NCBI GenBank assembly: GCA_011526565.1
Contig: WYBL01000081.1
Span: 99,232 to 163,231 of the forward strand
Direction of reading: 5' to 3'
Length of the DNA: 64,000 nucleotides
Origin: Acidobacteriota bacterium
GTDB lineage: Bacteria; Acidobacteriota; Vicinamibacteria; Fen-336
The notes beneath the pieces were generated by a model. It ran no database searches and was not told where the DNA came from. It saw only the letters and a list, made by a program, of their open reading frames with translations. Position 1 is the stretch's first letter; every line of letters starts with the position of its first letter. A program made the position numbers and the translations under genes. Shown here in pieces: positions 1-8,539 of this stretch.

Positions 1-870
1 GCGCTCGGTTGCCGCAAGGTCCACCTGACCGGCGGCGAGCCCGGGCTGCGCGAGGACCTGGAGGCGATCGTCGCCGCGGGCACCGCGGCGGGACTGCGCG
101 TCACGCTCACGACCAACGCCACGCTGTTCACCCGCGGGCGGGCGCGGCGGCTGGTCGAAGCCGGGCTGCGCGCGGTGGCCGTCTCGATCGACTCCCCGGT
201 CGCCGAGGTGCACGACCGCCAGCGCGGGCTGCCGGGGTCCTTCGAGAAGGCGGTCGCGGGCCTCAAGAACCTGCGCAAGGAGGCGCGACGCGGCAAGCTG
301 ACGCTCGCGATCAACACCGTGGTCACCCGCCTCAACTTCCGGACCCTGGGCGGGCTGCCGAAGCTGGCGCTGCGCACGGGCGCGCGCGCGCTCCGGCTGA
401 TGCCCGTCGACGACCACAGCGGCGAGGCGCTGGCGCTCGGCGCCGACGAGATTGCGGAGTACGACGCGCAGGTCGCGCCGGCGCTGGCCGATGAGGGCCT
501 GCGCCTCGGCCTGTTCGCCGACGCCTCCGAGGCCTGGGTCTTCGGCCGCACGGCTGAAGAGAAGGCCCGCGCGACGCGTGGCGACTACGCGCTCGGCCAC
601 TACGAGCGCCGGCCGTGCCTGGCCCCGTTCACCCATGCCCTCGTCGACCACGACGGGCGGGTGTTCGTGTGCTGCATGGCGCGCGGCCTGCGGGCGCTGG
701 GGGACGTCACCGAGCGGCCGTTCACCGAGATCTGGCACGGCCCGGCCTACGCGGACACGCGCCGCCAGATCCTGACTCCGGCGCGGCTGCCCCCCTGCGC
801 CCGCTGCGACGATTTCCTCGACGAAAACGCGCGCCTGCACGCGATCCTGGACGCTCCCGCCGACCTATAA
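1..870 (+). CDS. Radical SAM / SPASM-domain protein, 5' end missing
   Basis: The reading frame is open from the first base, so the N-terminus, including the CxxxCxxC cluster motif, lies outside the window. What remains (289 residues) has the radical SAM GGEP motif near visible residue 16, a TTNAT strand, and a VSIDSP strand typical of the AdoMet barrel. The C-terminal part is a SPASM/twitch-like region: a conserved PCLAPF cysteine, a CC pair in a VFVCCM strand, then a CARCDDF pair that would ligate an auxiliary Fe-S cluster. SPASM enzymes modify peptides, sugars or cofactors, and the substrate cannot be read from this fragment. The following acyltransferase-like and glycosyltransferase genes on the same strand allow a role in cell-surface chemistry, but that is inference. 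Confidence 0.85.
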   Translation, partial: ALGCRKVHLTGGEPGLREDLEAIVAAGTAAGLRVTLTTNATLFTRGRARRLVEAGLRAVAVSIDSPVAEVHDRQRGLPGSFEKAVAGLKNLRKEARRGKLTLAINTVVTRLNFRTLGGLPKLALRTGARALRLMPVDDHSGEALALGADEIAEYDAQVAPALADEGLRLGLFADASEAWVFGRTAEEKARATRGDYALGHYERRPCLAPFTHALVDHDGRVFVCCMARGLRALGDVTERPFTEIWHGPAYADTRRQILTPARLPPCARCDDFLDENARLHAILDAPADL

Positions 871-900
871 TCCCGGCTCGGTCGGCACAGAGAGTGCAGC

Positions 901-1641
901 TTGAGAGACACCCGGCGGCTCCCCCTCCTCCCCGCGCGCCTGGCAGCCCAGGCGTTCCTGCAGCGCTGGCTCCGCCGCGGCATCATCGCGGGCTTCGGGG
1001 CGGGGTTCACCGTTCCCTACATGCAGGTCCTCAACGAGGTGCAGGTCGAGGGCGACGACCTGCTCGAGCGGCTGCCGCTGCGCAACGTCGTCTTCCTCTC
1101 GAACCACCAGACGTACTTCATGGAGGCACTGGCCTTCTTCGACCTCGTCTACGTGCGGCACCTGTTCCCGCTGGAGCGGCCGATGCTGCGCTTCTCGGCC
1201 GCCGAGGAGACGATGAAGAAGAACGTGCTGACCGCCCTGATGCACCTGGCGGGAGGCGTCACGCTGAAGCGCAGCTTCCGCGAGGGAGGCCACGACGTGA
1301 AGCGCGACGTCGACCTCGAGGGCGTGTCCCGGGTGCTGGAGGCGATCCGCGACGGCTGGCTGCTCCACTATCCCGCGGGCACCACGCGCCAGGGGGCGCC
1401 GTTGCGGGCGGGGGTCGCGCGCCTGCTCCACGACTCGCGCGCCGTCGCGGTCCCGCTCCGGGCCGACGGCTTCCGGGAGCTGCTGCTGCACCAGCAGCTC
1501 CCGGGCAAGCTGTTCCGGGCGTGCCGGCTGCGCCTCCACGAGCCGCTGGACCTCGAGGAGTTCTACGAGGCTCCTTACACGCGCGAGTCCGGCGAAGCGG
1601 TGCTGCGGCAACTGGAAGAGCGGATCGGCGATCGGATCTGA
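901..1641 (+). CDS. 1-acyl-glycerol-3-phosphate acyltransferase-like protein (PlsC superfamily, atypical motif I)
   Basis: A 246-residue protein starting at TTG 30 bases after the SPASM gene. It resembles the PlsC/LPLAT superfamily, which transfers acyl chains to lysophospholipids at the inner membrane. Motif I is NHQTYFME: the histidine is present, but the position of the aspartate in the usual H-x4-D is a methionine with a glutamate one place later. Motif III appears as YPAGTTRQG (usual form FPEGTR). A hydrophobic N-terminal third (residues about 15-45) could bind the membrane. The motif change makes catalysis as a standard PlsC doubtful. It may use the shifted Glu or act on another acceptor. 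The superfamily call is fairly safe, the reaction is not. Confidence 0.65.
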   Translation: MRDTRRLPLLPARLAAQAFLQRWLRRGIIAGFGAGFTVPYMQVLNEVQVEGDDLLERLPLRNVVFLSNHQTYFMEALAFFDLVYVRHLFPLERPMLRFSAAEETMKKNVLTALMHLAGGVTLKRSFREGGHDVKRDVDLEGVSRVLEAIRDGWLLHYPAGTTRQGAPLRAGVARLLHDSRAVAVPLRADGFRELLLHQQLPGKLFRACRLRLHEPLDLEEFYEAPYTRESGEAVLRQLEERIGDRI

Positions 1642-1687
1642 GCGGGGCGGCCCCGCGCCGTGCCACAATCCGCGCGACCCCGACCCC

Positions 1688-2038
1688 ATGGCGCCGACGC
1701 CCTGCCAGCTCGCGACGGGCTTCCTGCTGCCGCACCCGTGTCCCAACGCCGCGCTCGGCCCCTGCGCGAAGTGCGGTCGCGAGGTGTGCGAGGAGCACGC
1801 GGAGCTGGGCGACGCGGGCCTGCTGTGCCGCGGCTGCGCGACCGGCTCCGACCTGCCGCCGCTGCTGGCGGGCGCCTCGGAGCGGGCCGGCCTCGGCACC
1901 TTCGTCGGCGGGGCGGCCGCGGCGGCCGGCGCCGCCGCGCTGCTGTTCCCGCTGTTCGACGCCCGCGACGTGGCGGCGTTCGAGGCGGCGCCGCTGGCGC
2001 CCGAAGACGAAGAAGAGCAGTTCGCGGACCTCTCGTGA
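1688..2038 (+). CDS. Small cysteine-rich membrane protein, function unknown
   Basis: A 116-residue protein. The first half holds paired cysteines (CPNAALGPCAKCG, VCEEH, LLCRGC) spaced like a treble-clef or B-box-type zinc-binding module. An alanine/glycine-rich hydrophobic stretch near residues 72-95 could span the membrane, and an acidic tail ends the protein. Its stop overlaps the GTG start of the next glycosyltransferase by 3 bases, so the two are probably co-translated. It might be a membrane-bound accessory or regulator of the glycosyltransferase, but no function is recognised. Confidence 0.6.
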   Translation: MAPTPCQLATGFLLPHPCPNAALGPCAKCGREVCEEHAELGDAGLLCRGCATGSDLPPLLAGASERAGLGTFVGGAAAAAGAAALLFPLFDARDVAAFEAAPLAPEDEEEQFADLS

Positions 2039-3210
2039 TCCGCGTCGCCCTGCTCGCCGACCGCTTCCCGCCGGACCCGGGCGGGCTCGCCGTCGCGGCC
2101 GCCCGCATCGCCCGCCAGCTCGCCGAGGTCGGCGCGGCCGTCGAGGCCTTCGCCCTGGCGGACGACCTGCCCCCGGGCGCGCAGCGGCTCGAGGAGATGG
2201 GCGAGATGGTGCCCGTGTGGCGCCTCGGCCCGGCGCGCGACGCGGAGGAGACGCAGGCACTGTTGTTCGAGCGCCTCTGCGCGAGGCACAACGAAGCGCC
2301 GTTCGACGTGCTGCACGGCCTCTACCTCGTGCGCTCCGGCTTCCTCGCCGCCTATGCGGGCCGCTACCTCGGCGTGCCCTCCGTCGTCAGCGCCCGCGGC
2401 AACGACCTCGACCGCGCCGTGCACGACCCGTCGCGCGCCGCCCACGTGCTGCGCGCGCTCGACCTCGCCGACGCCGTGACCGCGGTCAGCGGCGACCTCG
2501 CGCGGAAGGCGCGGGCGCTGTCGCCACAGGCCCGGGTCGAGGTGATCCCCAACGGCGTCGACACCTGGGTGTTCCACCCCGTGGCGCCCGACGAGGGGCT
2601 GCGGTCGACGCTCGAGCTCGGCGGCCGCGCCGTGGTCGGCTTCTCGGGGGAGCTGCGCCACAAGAAGGGGCTGACCACGCTGTTGCCCGCCCTCGCGAAG
2701 CTCGCCGAGTCGCGGCCGGTGACGCTGCTGGCCGCGGGCGGGGTGCGCGCCGACGCGGCCGGCTACGTCGAGCTGTTCCAGCGCCGCCACCCCGAGGTCC
2801 GCCTCGCGCTGCTGCCTCACCGCGAGGGCCCGGCGCTGCCGCCCCTCTACGCGCTGATGGACGTGTTCGTCCACCCGTCGCTGCGCGACGGCATGCCCAA
2901 CGCGCTGCTGGAGGCGATGGCCTGCGGCCGCCCCGTCGTCGGCGCCGAGGCCGGCGGCATCCCGGACGCGATGGGCGAAGGCTGCGGCGTTCGCGTGCCG
3001 CCGGGCGACGTCGACGCGCTGGCGGCCGCGATCGCGGCACTGCTCGACAACCCGGCACGGGCGGCCGCGCTCGGAGAAGCGGCGCGCGCGCGGGTCGCGC
3101 GCGAGTTCACTCCGGAGCGGGAGGCGCGGCGCTACCTGTCGCTGTTCCGGGAGCTGCGCGAAGCTCCGCGTAGAGAGAGCGCAGCCGCTCCTGCGCTCGC
3201 GACCAGGTGA
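2035..3210 (+). CDS. Family 4 glycosyltransferase (GT-B fold)
   Basis: 391 residues from a GTG start that overlaps the preceding stop. It shows the GT4 layout: an N-terminal Rossmann half with a glycine-rich loop (PDPGGLAVAAAR), the IPNGVDTWVF segment at the domain junction, then the C-terminal nucleotide-sugar half with EAMACGRPVVG and GGIPD, the usual E-x7-E region. Such enzymes transfer a sugar from a nucleotide donor to a lipid or glycan at the cytoplasmic face of the membrane. It is not possible to say which sugar. Its last 104 bases overlap, tail to tail, the 3' end of another GT4 gene on the opposite strand, which is unusual and reported separately. Confidence 0.85.
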   Translation: MIRVALLADRFPPDPGGLAVAAARIARQLAEVGAAVEAFALADDLPPGAQRLEEMGEMVPVWRLGPARDAEETQALLFERLCARHNEAPFDVLHGLYLVRSGFLAAYAGRYLGVPSVVSARGNDLDRAVHDPSRAAHVLRALDLADAVTAVSGDLARKARALSPQARVEVIPNGVDTWVFHPVAPDEGLRSTLELGGRAVVGFSGELRHKKGLTTLLPALAKLAESRPVTLLAAGGVRADAAGYVELFQRRHPEVRLALLPHREGPALPPLYALMDVFVHPSLRDGMPNALLEAMACGRPVVGAEAGGIPDAMGEGCGVRVPPGDVDALAAAIAALLDNPARAAALGEAARARVAREFTPEREARRYLSLFRELREAPRRESAAAPALATR

Positions 3211-4327
3211 AGGCGTGACGGGCGCGATCGGCGGCGCGGCGGGCGAGGCGGGCGGCGAGGTCCGCGTCCTCCGCCACCCGGCACAGCGCGGCCGCCAGCG
3301 CGTCGGGCGCGCCGGGCGGCACGAACAGCGCCTCGCCGTCGCGCACCAGCTCGCGCACGACCGGCAGTCCCGAAGCGACGACGGGCCGGCCGCAACTCAT
3401 GTACTCGAGCACCTTCAGCGGGCAGCAGCCCTGCACCACGTTGCGCTCGTCGAGCGAGAGCGGCGCGACGCAGACGTCGGCCTGCGCGATCAGCGCGGGC
3501 ACCGCCTCGTGCGGCACCGCGGGTTCGATCGCGACGTGAGCCTCGAGCCCGAGGTGGCGCACGCGGCGCAGCAGCTCCTTGCGCTGGCGCTGGCGACCGC
3601 GGCCGACGATGCGGAGTCGCAGCGGCACCCGGGAGCGCACGGAGGGCATCGCGTCGAGCAGGGTGCCGAGGCCCTGCCAGTCGGCGAGGGTGCCGACGTA
3701 GAGCGCGACCGGCTCGCGGCCGGCGTCCCGCGGCGGCAGCGGCGTGGCGGCGAACAGGCCGGTGTCGACGCCGTTGGGGATCAGGTGCACGCGGCCGGGC
3801 CGCGCGCCGCGCGCCTCGAGGAACGCCCGCGAGACCGCCGACACGCAGACGACCGCGTCGGAACGCTCGAGCAGCCAGCGCTCGAAGCGCGCGAGCTTGG
3901 CGGCGGTCGCGGTGCCACGCACGGCCGGGTAGTGGAACGGCATCTCGACGCTGGCGAGGGAGTTGGCCTCGAACACGCTGCGCGCGTCGCCGCGCAGGAC
4001 CAGCGGCACGCCGGGCCACAGCGAGCGGAAGTGGTGGACGTCGAACGGGCCGCGCGCGCGGGCCAGCGCGTCGACCGCTTCGCCGAAGGCCAGCGCGCGC
4101 AGCAGGAAGTTGCCGCTGCCGCCGCGGCCGAGCCGGTGATGCTCGGCGCCCGCGGTGACGTCGCGCGGCGGCTGGCCGGGCGCGATCGGCGTCGCCAGCA
4201 CCACCTCGTGCCCCGCCGCGACGAGGCCCGCGACGAACGCCAGCACGTGGGTCGACGCGCCTTTCGGGCTCGGCACCACGTCGAACGCCGCGTACAGGAC
4301 TCGCGCCACGCCTGCGCAGTCTGCCAT
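3107..4327 (-). CDS. Family 4 glycosyltransferase (GT-B fold)
   Basis: 406 residues if it starts at the ATG at 4327. A GTG at 4309 gives MARVLYAAFDVV and is also plausible, while the open frame continues upstream without conserved sequence. Features are an N-terminal strand followed by PSPKGASTHV, VCVSAVSRAFLE, HLIPNGVDTGLF, and the donor-binding CCPLKVLEYMSCGRPVVA. It looks like a cell-surface polysaccharide or glycolipid glycosyltransferase. The C-terminal tail beyond the YAELRAA helix is Ala/Gly/Pro-rich and lies inside the region overlapping the convergent GT4 gene, so it may be run-on coding without function. It is divergent from, and only 17 bases away from, the next gene. Confidence 0.85.
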   Translation of the reverse strand: MADCAGVARVLYAAFDVVPSPKGASTHVLAFVAGLVAAGHEVVLATPIAPGQPPRDVTAGAEHHRLGRGGSGNFLLRALAFGEAVDALARARGPFDVHHFRSLWPGVPLVLRGDARSVFEANSLASVEMPFHYPAVRGTATAAKLARFERWLLERSDAVVCVSAVSRAFLEARGARPGRVHLIPNGVDTGLFAATPLPPRDAGREPVALYVGTLADWQGLGTLLDAMPSVRSRVPLRLRIVGRGRQRQRKELLRRVRHLGLEAHVAIEPAVPHEAVPALIAQADVCVAPLSLDERNVVQGCCPLKVLEYMSCGRPVVASGLPVVRELVRDGEALFVPPGAPDALAAALCRVAEDADLAARLARRAADRARHAFTWSRAQERLRSLYAELRAAPGTATGSAAPPAPE

Positions 4328-4344
4328 CGCCGGGCACGGCCGCG

Positions 4345-5328
4345 ATGAGCGCCGCCCCGGTCGCCCTCGACCACGCGCCGGAGGTGGCCGCGCTGCTGCT
4401 CGCCGAGCAGGCCGCGGCCCCGCCCCCGCCGCCGGCGTCGCCCGCACGCGGCCCCCGGTGGCGCGTCGTCGGCGGGCTGCTCGGGACGGCGCTCGCCTTC
4501 TACGGGGTCGACCTCGCCTTCTCCTTCTACCCCGCGGTGTTCAGCGCGACGATCCCCGCGCTCTGGCTGGGCGCGCTGCTCGCGCTCGGCGCGGGGCGCA
4601 AGCCGGGCGCGAGCGGCCTCGGCTGCGCCACCGCCGCGCTGGCGGCGACCGGCTTCTTCTTCCTGGGAGGGCTCGAGTTCGCGATGGGCCTCGGGCCCGG
4701 AAGCGTCGGCATCTGGCGCGTCGGCCTGGTGACCGCGCTGATCGTCGCCCTGGGCGCCTGGCGCGACGGTGCCGAGAAGCCGGAGCCGCCCCCGGACCTG
4801 GGCCCGCGCATCACGCCGTGGGTCGAGGTGCTGCGCGCGCTGGCGGCCGACGTCGCACCGGGGCGCCACGTCACCGGCGGTCTCGACCTGCGCGGCGCAC
4901 AGATCCCCGAGAAGCTGGCCCGCTCCGGCAAGGCGCCGTCGGGCGCCGAGGTCTCGATCTACCACGACGAGTGGCTGCGCCTGCGGCTGCCGCTGCGCGA
5001 CGGCTCGCAGTTGCGGATCGCCGCGATCGACCGCGTGAAGGCACGCGGCGAGTACTGGAAGCAGGGCTCGCGCCGGCGCAAGCTGAAGCCGGGGCGCAGC
5101 GAGCGGCTCGGCACCGTGGAGGTGCAGCTCGTCGTGCCGCCTGCGCTCTACAGGCCGCGCACGCAGCCTCCCGGCCCGGCGGCCGTCGGCGAGCTGGCCG
5201 CGGGCGCCGCAGTCGTCGAGCAGAACCGGGCCACGATCGCCGCCCGGCTCGACGGCGAGGCCCCCGCCGCCGCCGACGTCGTGGCGCTGGCCGCGCGCTG
5301 CTTCGCGGCGTTCGAGAGGGCGTCGTGA
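4345..5328 (+). CDS. Multi-pass membrane protein of unknown function
   Basis: 327 residues. After a Pro/Ala-rich N-terminal segment come three to four hydrophobic helices (about residues 48-140), then a soluble C-terminal half of about 180 residues rich in Arg and Leu with alternating strand-like segments (WLRLRLPLRDG, VEVQLVVPPAL). The C-terminal part probably lies in the cytoplasm, but I recognise no family. The stop overlaps the GTG start of the FG-GAP gene by 4 bases, so the pair is translationally coupled and probably works together. Confidence 0.6.
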   Translation: MSAAPVALDHAPEVAALLLAEQAAAPPPPPASPARGPRWRVVGGLLGTALAFYGVDLAFSFYPAVFSATIPALWLGALLALGAGRKPGASGLGCATAALAATGFFFLGGLEFAMGLGPGSVGIWRVGLVTALIVALGAWRDGAEKPEPPPDLGPRITPWVEVLRALAADVAPGRHVTGGLDLRGAQIPEKLARSGKAPSGAEVSIYHDEWLRLRLPLRDGSQLRIAAIDRVKARGEYWKQGSRRRKLKPGRSERLGTVEVQLVVPPALYRPRTQPPGPAAVGELAAGAAVVEQNRATIAARLDGEAPAAADVVALAARCFAAFERAS

Positions 5329-6866
5329 AGGTCACGTGGCGGCGGCTGGTGCTCACCGCCATCGTCCTCGCGGCAGCACTGCTGATCCCCGGCGGCTTCG
5401 TCGCCGAGCGCTCCGGCGCGGGGCCGGAGCGCTCGCGCTTCGAGCGCCTCTACGCCCGCGACGTGCCCGACGTGCTGACCATCGAGAAGCCCGCGGGTCT
5501 GCGCCCGGGCGAGCGGCCCGCGGAGGACGCTCGCATCCCGCTGGCGGTGGTCGTCACGAAGTCGCGGGTGTGGGTGCTCGACGACGAGGGCGAGGGACTG
5601 CGCAAGCTCGACGTCGCGGCGACGGCGGGCGCCGCCGGGGATGTCGACGGCGACGGCCGCGACGAGATCCTGGTCGCCGCGACCCTGCCTGCCCGCGTGA
5701 TCGCCCTCGACACCGCGCTGCGTCCGCTGTGGCAGGCCCCGCTCGACGCGCCGGCGCGGCGGATGCTGCCGGCCGACTTCGAGGGCGACGGCCGCCGCGA
5801 GGTGGTCGTGGCCGACGCGGCGGGCCGGCTGACCGCGATCTCGGCGGGCGGCCAGCGGCTGTGGCAGACCGACCCGGCGCCCGGCGGCGCGGCCGAGCAG
5901 GAGGCGCGCGGGCTGGACGACGTGCGGCCGGGCCAAGGGCGCAAGCAGCGCCTGCCCGCGGTCGGACATCGCGGCGGCACGTTCGCCTTGCTCCGCGGCG
6001 ACGGCACCGTGGCCGCCGGGGGCAGCGTCTCCGAACTGCGCCGCCTGCGCACCGCGGACCTCGACGGCGACGGCGCCTCCGAGCTGCTGATCGGCGACGA
6101 CGGCGGCAGCCTGCGCGTGATGACCGCGGACGGCGCGGCGTCCTGGTCGTGGGGGCTCGGCGAAGCGGTCGGCGAGATCCGCGCCTTCGAGCATGACGGC
6201 GACCCGGCCGCGGCGGAGGTGGTGATCGGCGGCAAGGGCGGCGCGCTGAAGGCCATCCGCCCGCAGCGCGGCATCGCGCTGCCCGAGACGCTGTGGGACG
6301 CGACGCTCGATCGCAAGATCACGGCGCTGGCGGCGATCGACGTGGACGGCGACGGGCGCGACGAGCTGTTCGCGGGCACCGAGGCCGGCCTGCTGGTCGC
6401 CTTCCGTGCCGACGGAGTCGAGCTCGGTCGCTCCGAGCTGGGCGGCGGCGAGTTGCAGTCGATCCGCGGCGTGGCCGCCAGCGACGGCCGCATGCTGGTG
6501 CTGGCCGCGGCCGGGCGCACGCTCGCGGCCCACGCCCTCCATCGCCAGCCCGCACCCGGCTGGTACCGGGCGGGGCTGGCCTTCGGGCTGGCGGCGTTCG
6601 TGCTGCTGCTCGCGCTCGTCGCCGTGGCCCGCTTCCCGGTCGCCGCGGCGCCGGCTCCGGCGCCGACGCCGGGCCCGGAGGAGCTGGCGGCGCGGGCGCG
6701 CGCCGAACGCGAAGCGCGGATCGCGCGGATCGCGGCGCACGTCGCCCCCGAACGCGTCCGCGAACGCCGGGCCCAGATCGAGGCGGCGCCGGTGCGGCGT
6801 CCCGCTCCCACGGCCCCCCCGGCACCACCGCCGCCGCCGCCGCCCCCTCCGCGTCGCAACTCCTGA
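5325..6866 (+). CDS. FG-GAP/VCBS-type beta-propeller protein with two membrane helices
   Basis: 513 residues from GTG, overlapping the previous stop. An N-terminal hydrophobic segment (residues about 7-25) is followed by blades carrying calcium-loop signatures: DVDGDGRDE (twice), DFEGDGRRE and DLDGDGASE, each followed by a short strand such as ILVAAT or LFAGTE. These are FG-GAP/VCBS repeats, known to form calcium-binding propellers like integrin heads. Near residue 412 a strong second membrane helix ([18 protein letters not shown]) follows, then a charged coiled stretch rich in Ala/Glu/Arg and a tail of consecutive prolines. The propeller is therefore probably held between two anchors outside the cytoplasm, with the tail inside. 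Ligand unknown. Confidence 0.75.
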   Translation: MKVTWRRLVLTAIVLAAALLIPGGFVAERSGAGPERSRFERLYARDVPDVLTIEKPAGLRPGERPAEDARIPLAVVVTKSRVWVLDDEGEGLRKLDVAATAGAAGDVDGDGRDEILVAATLPARVIALDTALRPLWQAPLDAPARRMLPADFEGDGRREVVVADAAGRLTAISAGGQRLWQTDPAPGGAAEQEARGLDDVRPGQGRKQRLPAVGHRGGTFALLRGDGTVAAGGSVSELRRLRTADLDGDGASELLIGDDGGSLRVMTADGAASWSWGLGEAVGEIRAFEHDGDPAAAEVVIGGKGGALKAIRPQRGIALPETLWDATLDRKITALAAIDVDGDGRDELFAGTEAGLLVAFRADGVELGRSELGGGELQSIRGVAASDGRMLVLAAAGRTLAAHALHRQPAPGWYRAGLAFGLAAFVLLLALVAVARFPVAAAPAPAPTPGPEELAARARAEREARIARIAAHVAPERVRERRAQIEAAPVRRPAPTAPPAPPPPPPPPPRRNS

Positions 6867-6928
6867 CATCCCGGCGGGAATGGCGCGCCACGCGCTCCCG
6901 TTCTACCCTCGTGTCAGGAGGTCCGGCT

Positions 6929-7540
6929 GTGCGTCTGACCGGGTGGCGAGTGGCGATCGGCGTCGGGCTGGCGTTGGCGGGGGCAGCGGCCGCGCAGGCG
7001 CCGCCTTCACGGGCCACGGCGACCTTCGCGGGCGGCTGCTTCTGGTGCATGGAAGGGCCGTTCGAGAAGCTGCCCGGGGTGCTGTCCGTGACCTCGGGCT
7101 ACGCGGGCGGCAGCGTGAAGCAGCCGACCTACGAGCAGGTGTCGGCGGGCCGCACCGGGCACGCCGAGGTCGTGCAGGTGATCTACGACCCGGCCCGCGT
7201 CGACTACGAACGGCTGCTGCACGTGTTCTGGCGCAACGTCGACCCGCTGACGCCGAACGCGCAGTTCTGCGACCGCGGCAGCCAGTACCGCTCCGCGATC
7301 TTCTTCCACGACGACACGCAGCGGCAGGCCGCGGAAAAGAGCAAGGGGGAGCTGGCACCGCGCTTCCCGAAGCCGATCGTCACCGAGGTGGTGAAGCTCG
7401 AGGCGTTCTGGCCCGCGGAGGAGTACCACCAGGACTTCTACCGGAAGAACCCGGTGCGCTATCAGTCCTACCGGATGGGCTGCGGCCGCGATGCGCGGCT
7501 GAAGGAGCTGTGGGGCGCCGAGGCCGGAGGCGCGAAATGA
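6929..7540 (+). CDS. msrA: Peptide-methionine (S)-S-oxide reductase MsrA, exported form
   Basis: 203 residues. The GTG start is fixed by an AGGAGG at 6916-6921, seven bases upstream. Residues 1-23 form a signal peptide ending AAAAQA, so the enzyme acts in the periplasm. The active-site GCFWC motif follows directly, and [13 protein letters not shown] and the C-terminal GCGRD cysteine, a likely resolving residue, are present. MsrA reduces the S-epimer of methionine sulfoxide in oxidised proteins. The stop overlaps the start of msrB by 4 bases, so both epimers are handled by one transcript. No dedicated thioredoxin-like partner is encoded alongside. Confidence 0.95.
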   Translation: MRLTGWRVAIGVGLALAGAAAAQAPPSRATATFAGGCFWCMEGPFEKLPGVLSVTSGYAGGSVKQPTYEQVSAGRTGHAEVVQVIYDPARVDYERLLHVFWRNVDPLTPNAQFCDRGSQYRSAIFFHDDTQRQAAEKSKGELAPRFPKPIVTEVVKLEAFWPAEEYHQDFYRKNPVRYQSYRMGCGRDARLKELWGAEAGGAK

Positions 7541-8124
7541 GCGCGCGGGCGCTGTCGTGGGGGCTGACCGCGGCGCTCGCGATCGGCGGCTGGCTGGCGC
7601 TGGCGCAGTCGCGGCCCGAGACCCGTCCCGTCCCCGTGAAGGACGGCCAGGCGAAAGGATGGCCCGTGAAGTTCGAGAAGCCGAGCGACGAGGAGCTGAA
7701 GAAGCGGCTGACCCCGCTGCAGTACCAGGTCACGCAAGCCGAGGGCACCGAGCCGCCGTTCCGCAACGAGTACAACGGCAACAAGGCGGAGGGCATCTAC
7801 GTCGACGTGGTGTCCGGCGAGCCGCTGTTCTCGTCGAAGGACAAGTACGACTCGGGCAGCGGCTGGCCCAGCTTCACCCGCCCGCTGGAGAAGGACCACG
7901 TCACCGAGCGCACCGACTACAAGCTGATCTACCCGCGGACCGAGGTGCGCTCGAAACACGCCGACTCGCACCTCGGTCACGTGTTCCCCGACGGCCCGGG
8001 CCCCACCGGGCTGCGTTACTGCATCAACTCGGCGGCGATGCGCTTCATCCCGGCCGAGAAGCTCGAGGAGGAGGGCTACGGCCAGTACCTGAAGCTCTTC
8101 GGGCGCGAGCCGAAGGCGAAGTAG
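7537..8124 (+). CDS. msrB: Peptide-methionine (R)-S-oxide reductase MsrB, exported form
   Basis: 195 residues, with an N-terminal hydrophobic export segment (residues about 5-23). The MsrB core follows: [38 protein letters not shown] and [11 protein letters not shown], where the cysteine is the nucleophile. The two CxxC pairs that bind structural zinc in many MsrBs are absent (VDVVSG and SKHADS occupy those places), and the GCGWPSF cysteine found in some enzymes is serine here, so the recycling cysteine must be elsewhere or come from a partner. It reduces the R-epimer and complements MsrA. Transcription ends at the inverted repeat just downstream. Confidence 0.95.
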   Translation: MSARALSWGLTAALAIGGWLALAQSRPETRPVPVKDGQAKGWPVKFEKPSDEELKKRLTPLQYQVTQAEGTEPPFRNEYNGNKAEGIYVDVVSGEPLFSSKDKYDSGSGWPSFTRPLEKDHVTERTDYKLIYPRTEVRSKHADSHLGHVFPDGPGPTGLRYCINSAAMRFIPAEKLEEEGYGQYLKLFGREPKAK

Positions 8125-8129
8125 AAAAC

Positions 8130-8168
8130 ACGAACGCCCGGGAGCCACGCGGCTGCCCGGGCGTTCGT
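8130..8168. terminator. Strong inverted repeat between convergent msrB and csp, probable two-way terminator
   Basis: A 13-base arm ACGAACGCCCGGG (8130-8142) is repeated exactly in reverse complement at 8156-8168. The inner bases add AGCC/GGCT pairing (8143-8146 with 8151-8154), leaving a small loop and one bulged base. It starts 6 bases after the msrB stop, and AAAA at 8125-8128 gives a U-tract for transcripts coming from the cold-shock gene on the minus strand. Placement between two converging genes fits a shared intrinsic terminator. Confidence 0.8.
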
Positions 8169-8209
8169 CGTCGTGCCGGGGAGTGCCGCTCCCCGACCGC
8201 AGCTCCAAC

Positions 8210-8410
8210 TCAGATCCGGGTCACGTTCTCTGCGCGGGGGCCCTTCGGGCTGTCGACCACGTCGAAGCGGACGCGCTCACCCTCGTTGAGCGTCTTGAAG
8301 CCGTCACCCTTGATCGCGGTGTGGTGGACGAACACGTCCTTGCCGCCCTCACGGGAGAGGAAACCGAACCCCTTCGACTCGTTGAACCACTTCACGGTGC
8401 CTTCGAACAT
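8210..8410 (-). CDS. csp: Cold-shock domain protein (CspA family)
   Basis: 66 residues, the normal length of a stand-alone cold-shock protein. It has the nucleic-acid-binding RNP1 (KGFGFL) and RNP2 (DVFVHHTAI) motifs and the [14 protein letters not shown] start. It is a single OB-fold RNA/DNA chaperone in the cytoplasm. An AGGAGG (8423-8428 read on the minus strand) lies 12 bases before the ATG. A promoter-like pair and a hairpin in the roughly 120-base leader are listed separately and suggest control at the leader, as known for other csp genes. Confidence 0.95.
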   Translation of the reverse strand: MFEGTVKWFNESKGFGFLSREGGKDVFVHHTAIKGDGFKTLNEGERVRFDVVDSPKGPRAENVTRI

Positions 8411-8474
8411 ACTGCTTGCAGGCCTCCTGGACCTGTTGCCTAGCGGTCCACGTCACCTGCCCGCCGAGAACGCG

Positions 8475-8497
8475 AAAAGCCGCCCACCGCGGGCGGC
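8475..8497 (-). promoter_or_regulatory. Terminator-like hairpin with T-run inside the csp leader
   Basis: Read on the minus strand, GCCGCCC (8497-8491), a five-base loop GCGGT, GGGCGGC (8485-8479), then TTTT (8478-8475): a 7-base perfect stem followed by a U-run. It sits about 65 bases before the csp start codon and downstream of the predicted promoter, so it could act as an attenuator or a cold-responsive leader structure. A terminator for some upstream transcript is less likely, because the neighbouring gene is on the other strand. Confidence 0.5.
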
Positions 8498-8539
8498 CTC
8501 CTTTCCGAACGGCAAAGCAACGCCAACTAGTGCGGAAGA

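Noticed and set aside
1660..2034. Upstream extension of the first GT4 gene
   Set aside because: The translated extension is Arg/Gly-rich and overlaps the small Cys-rich gene in another frame; the GTG at 2035 starts the normal GT-B fold.
865..2874. A 669-codon minus-strand frame opposite the first genes
   Set aside because: Opposite three plus-strand genes with good family motifs; no start signal or domain.
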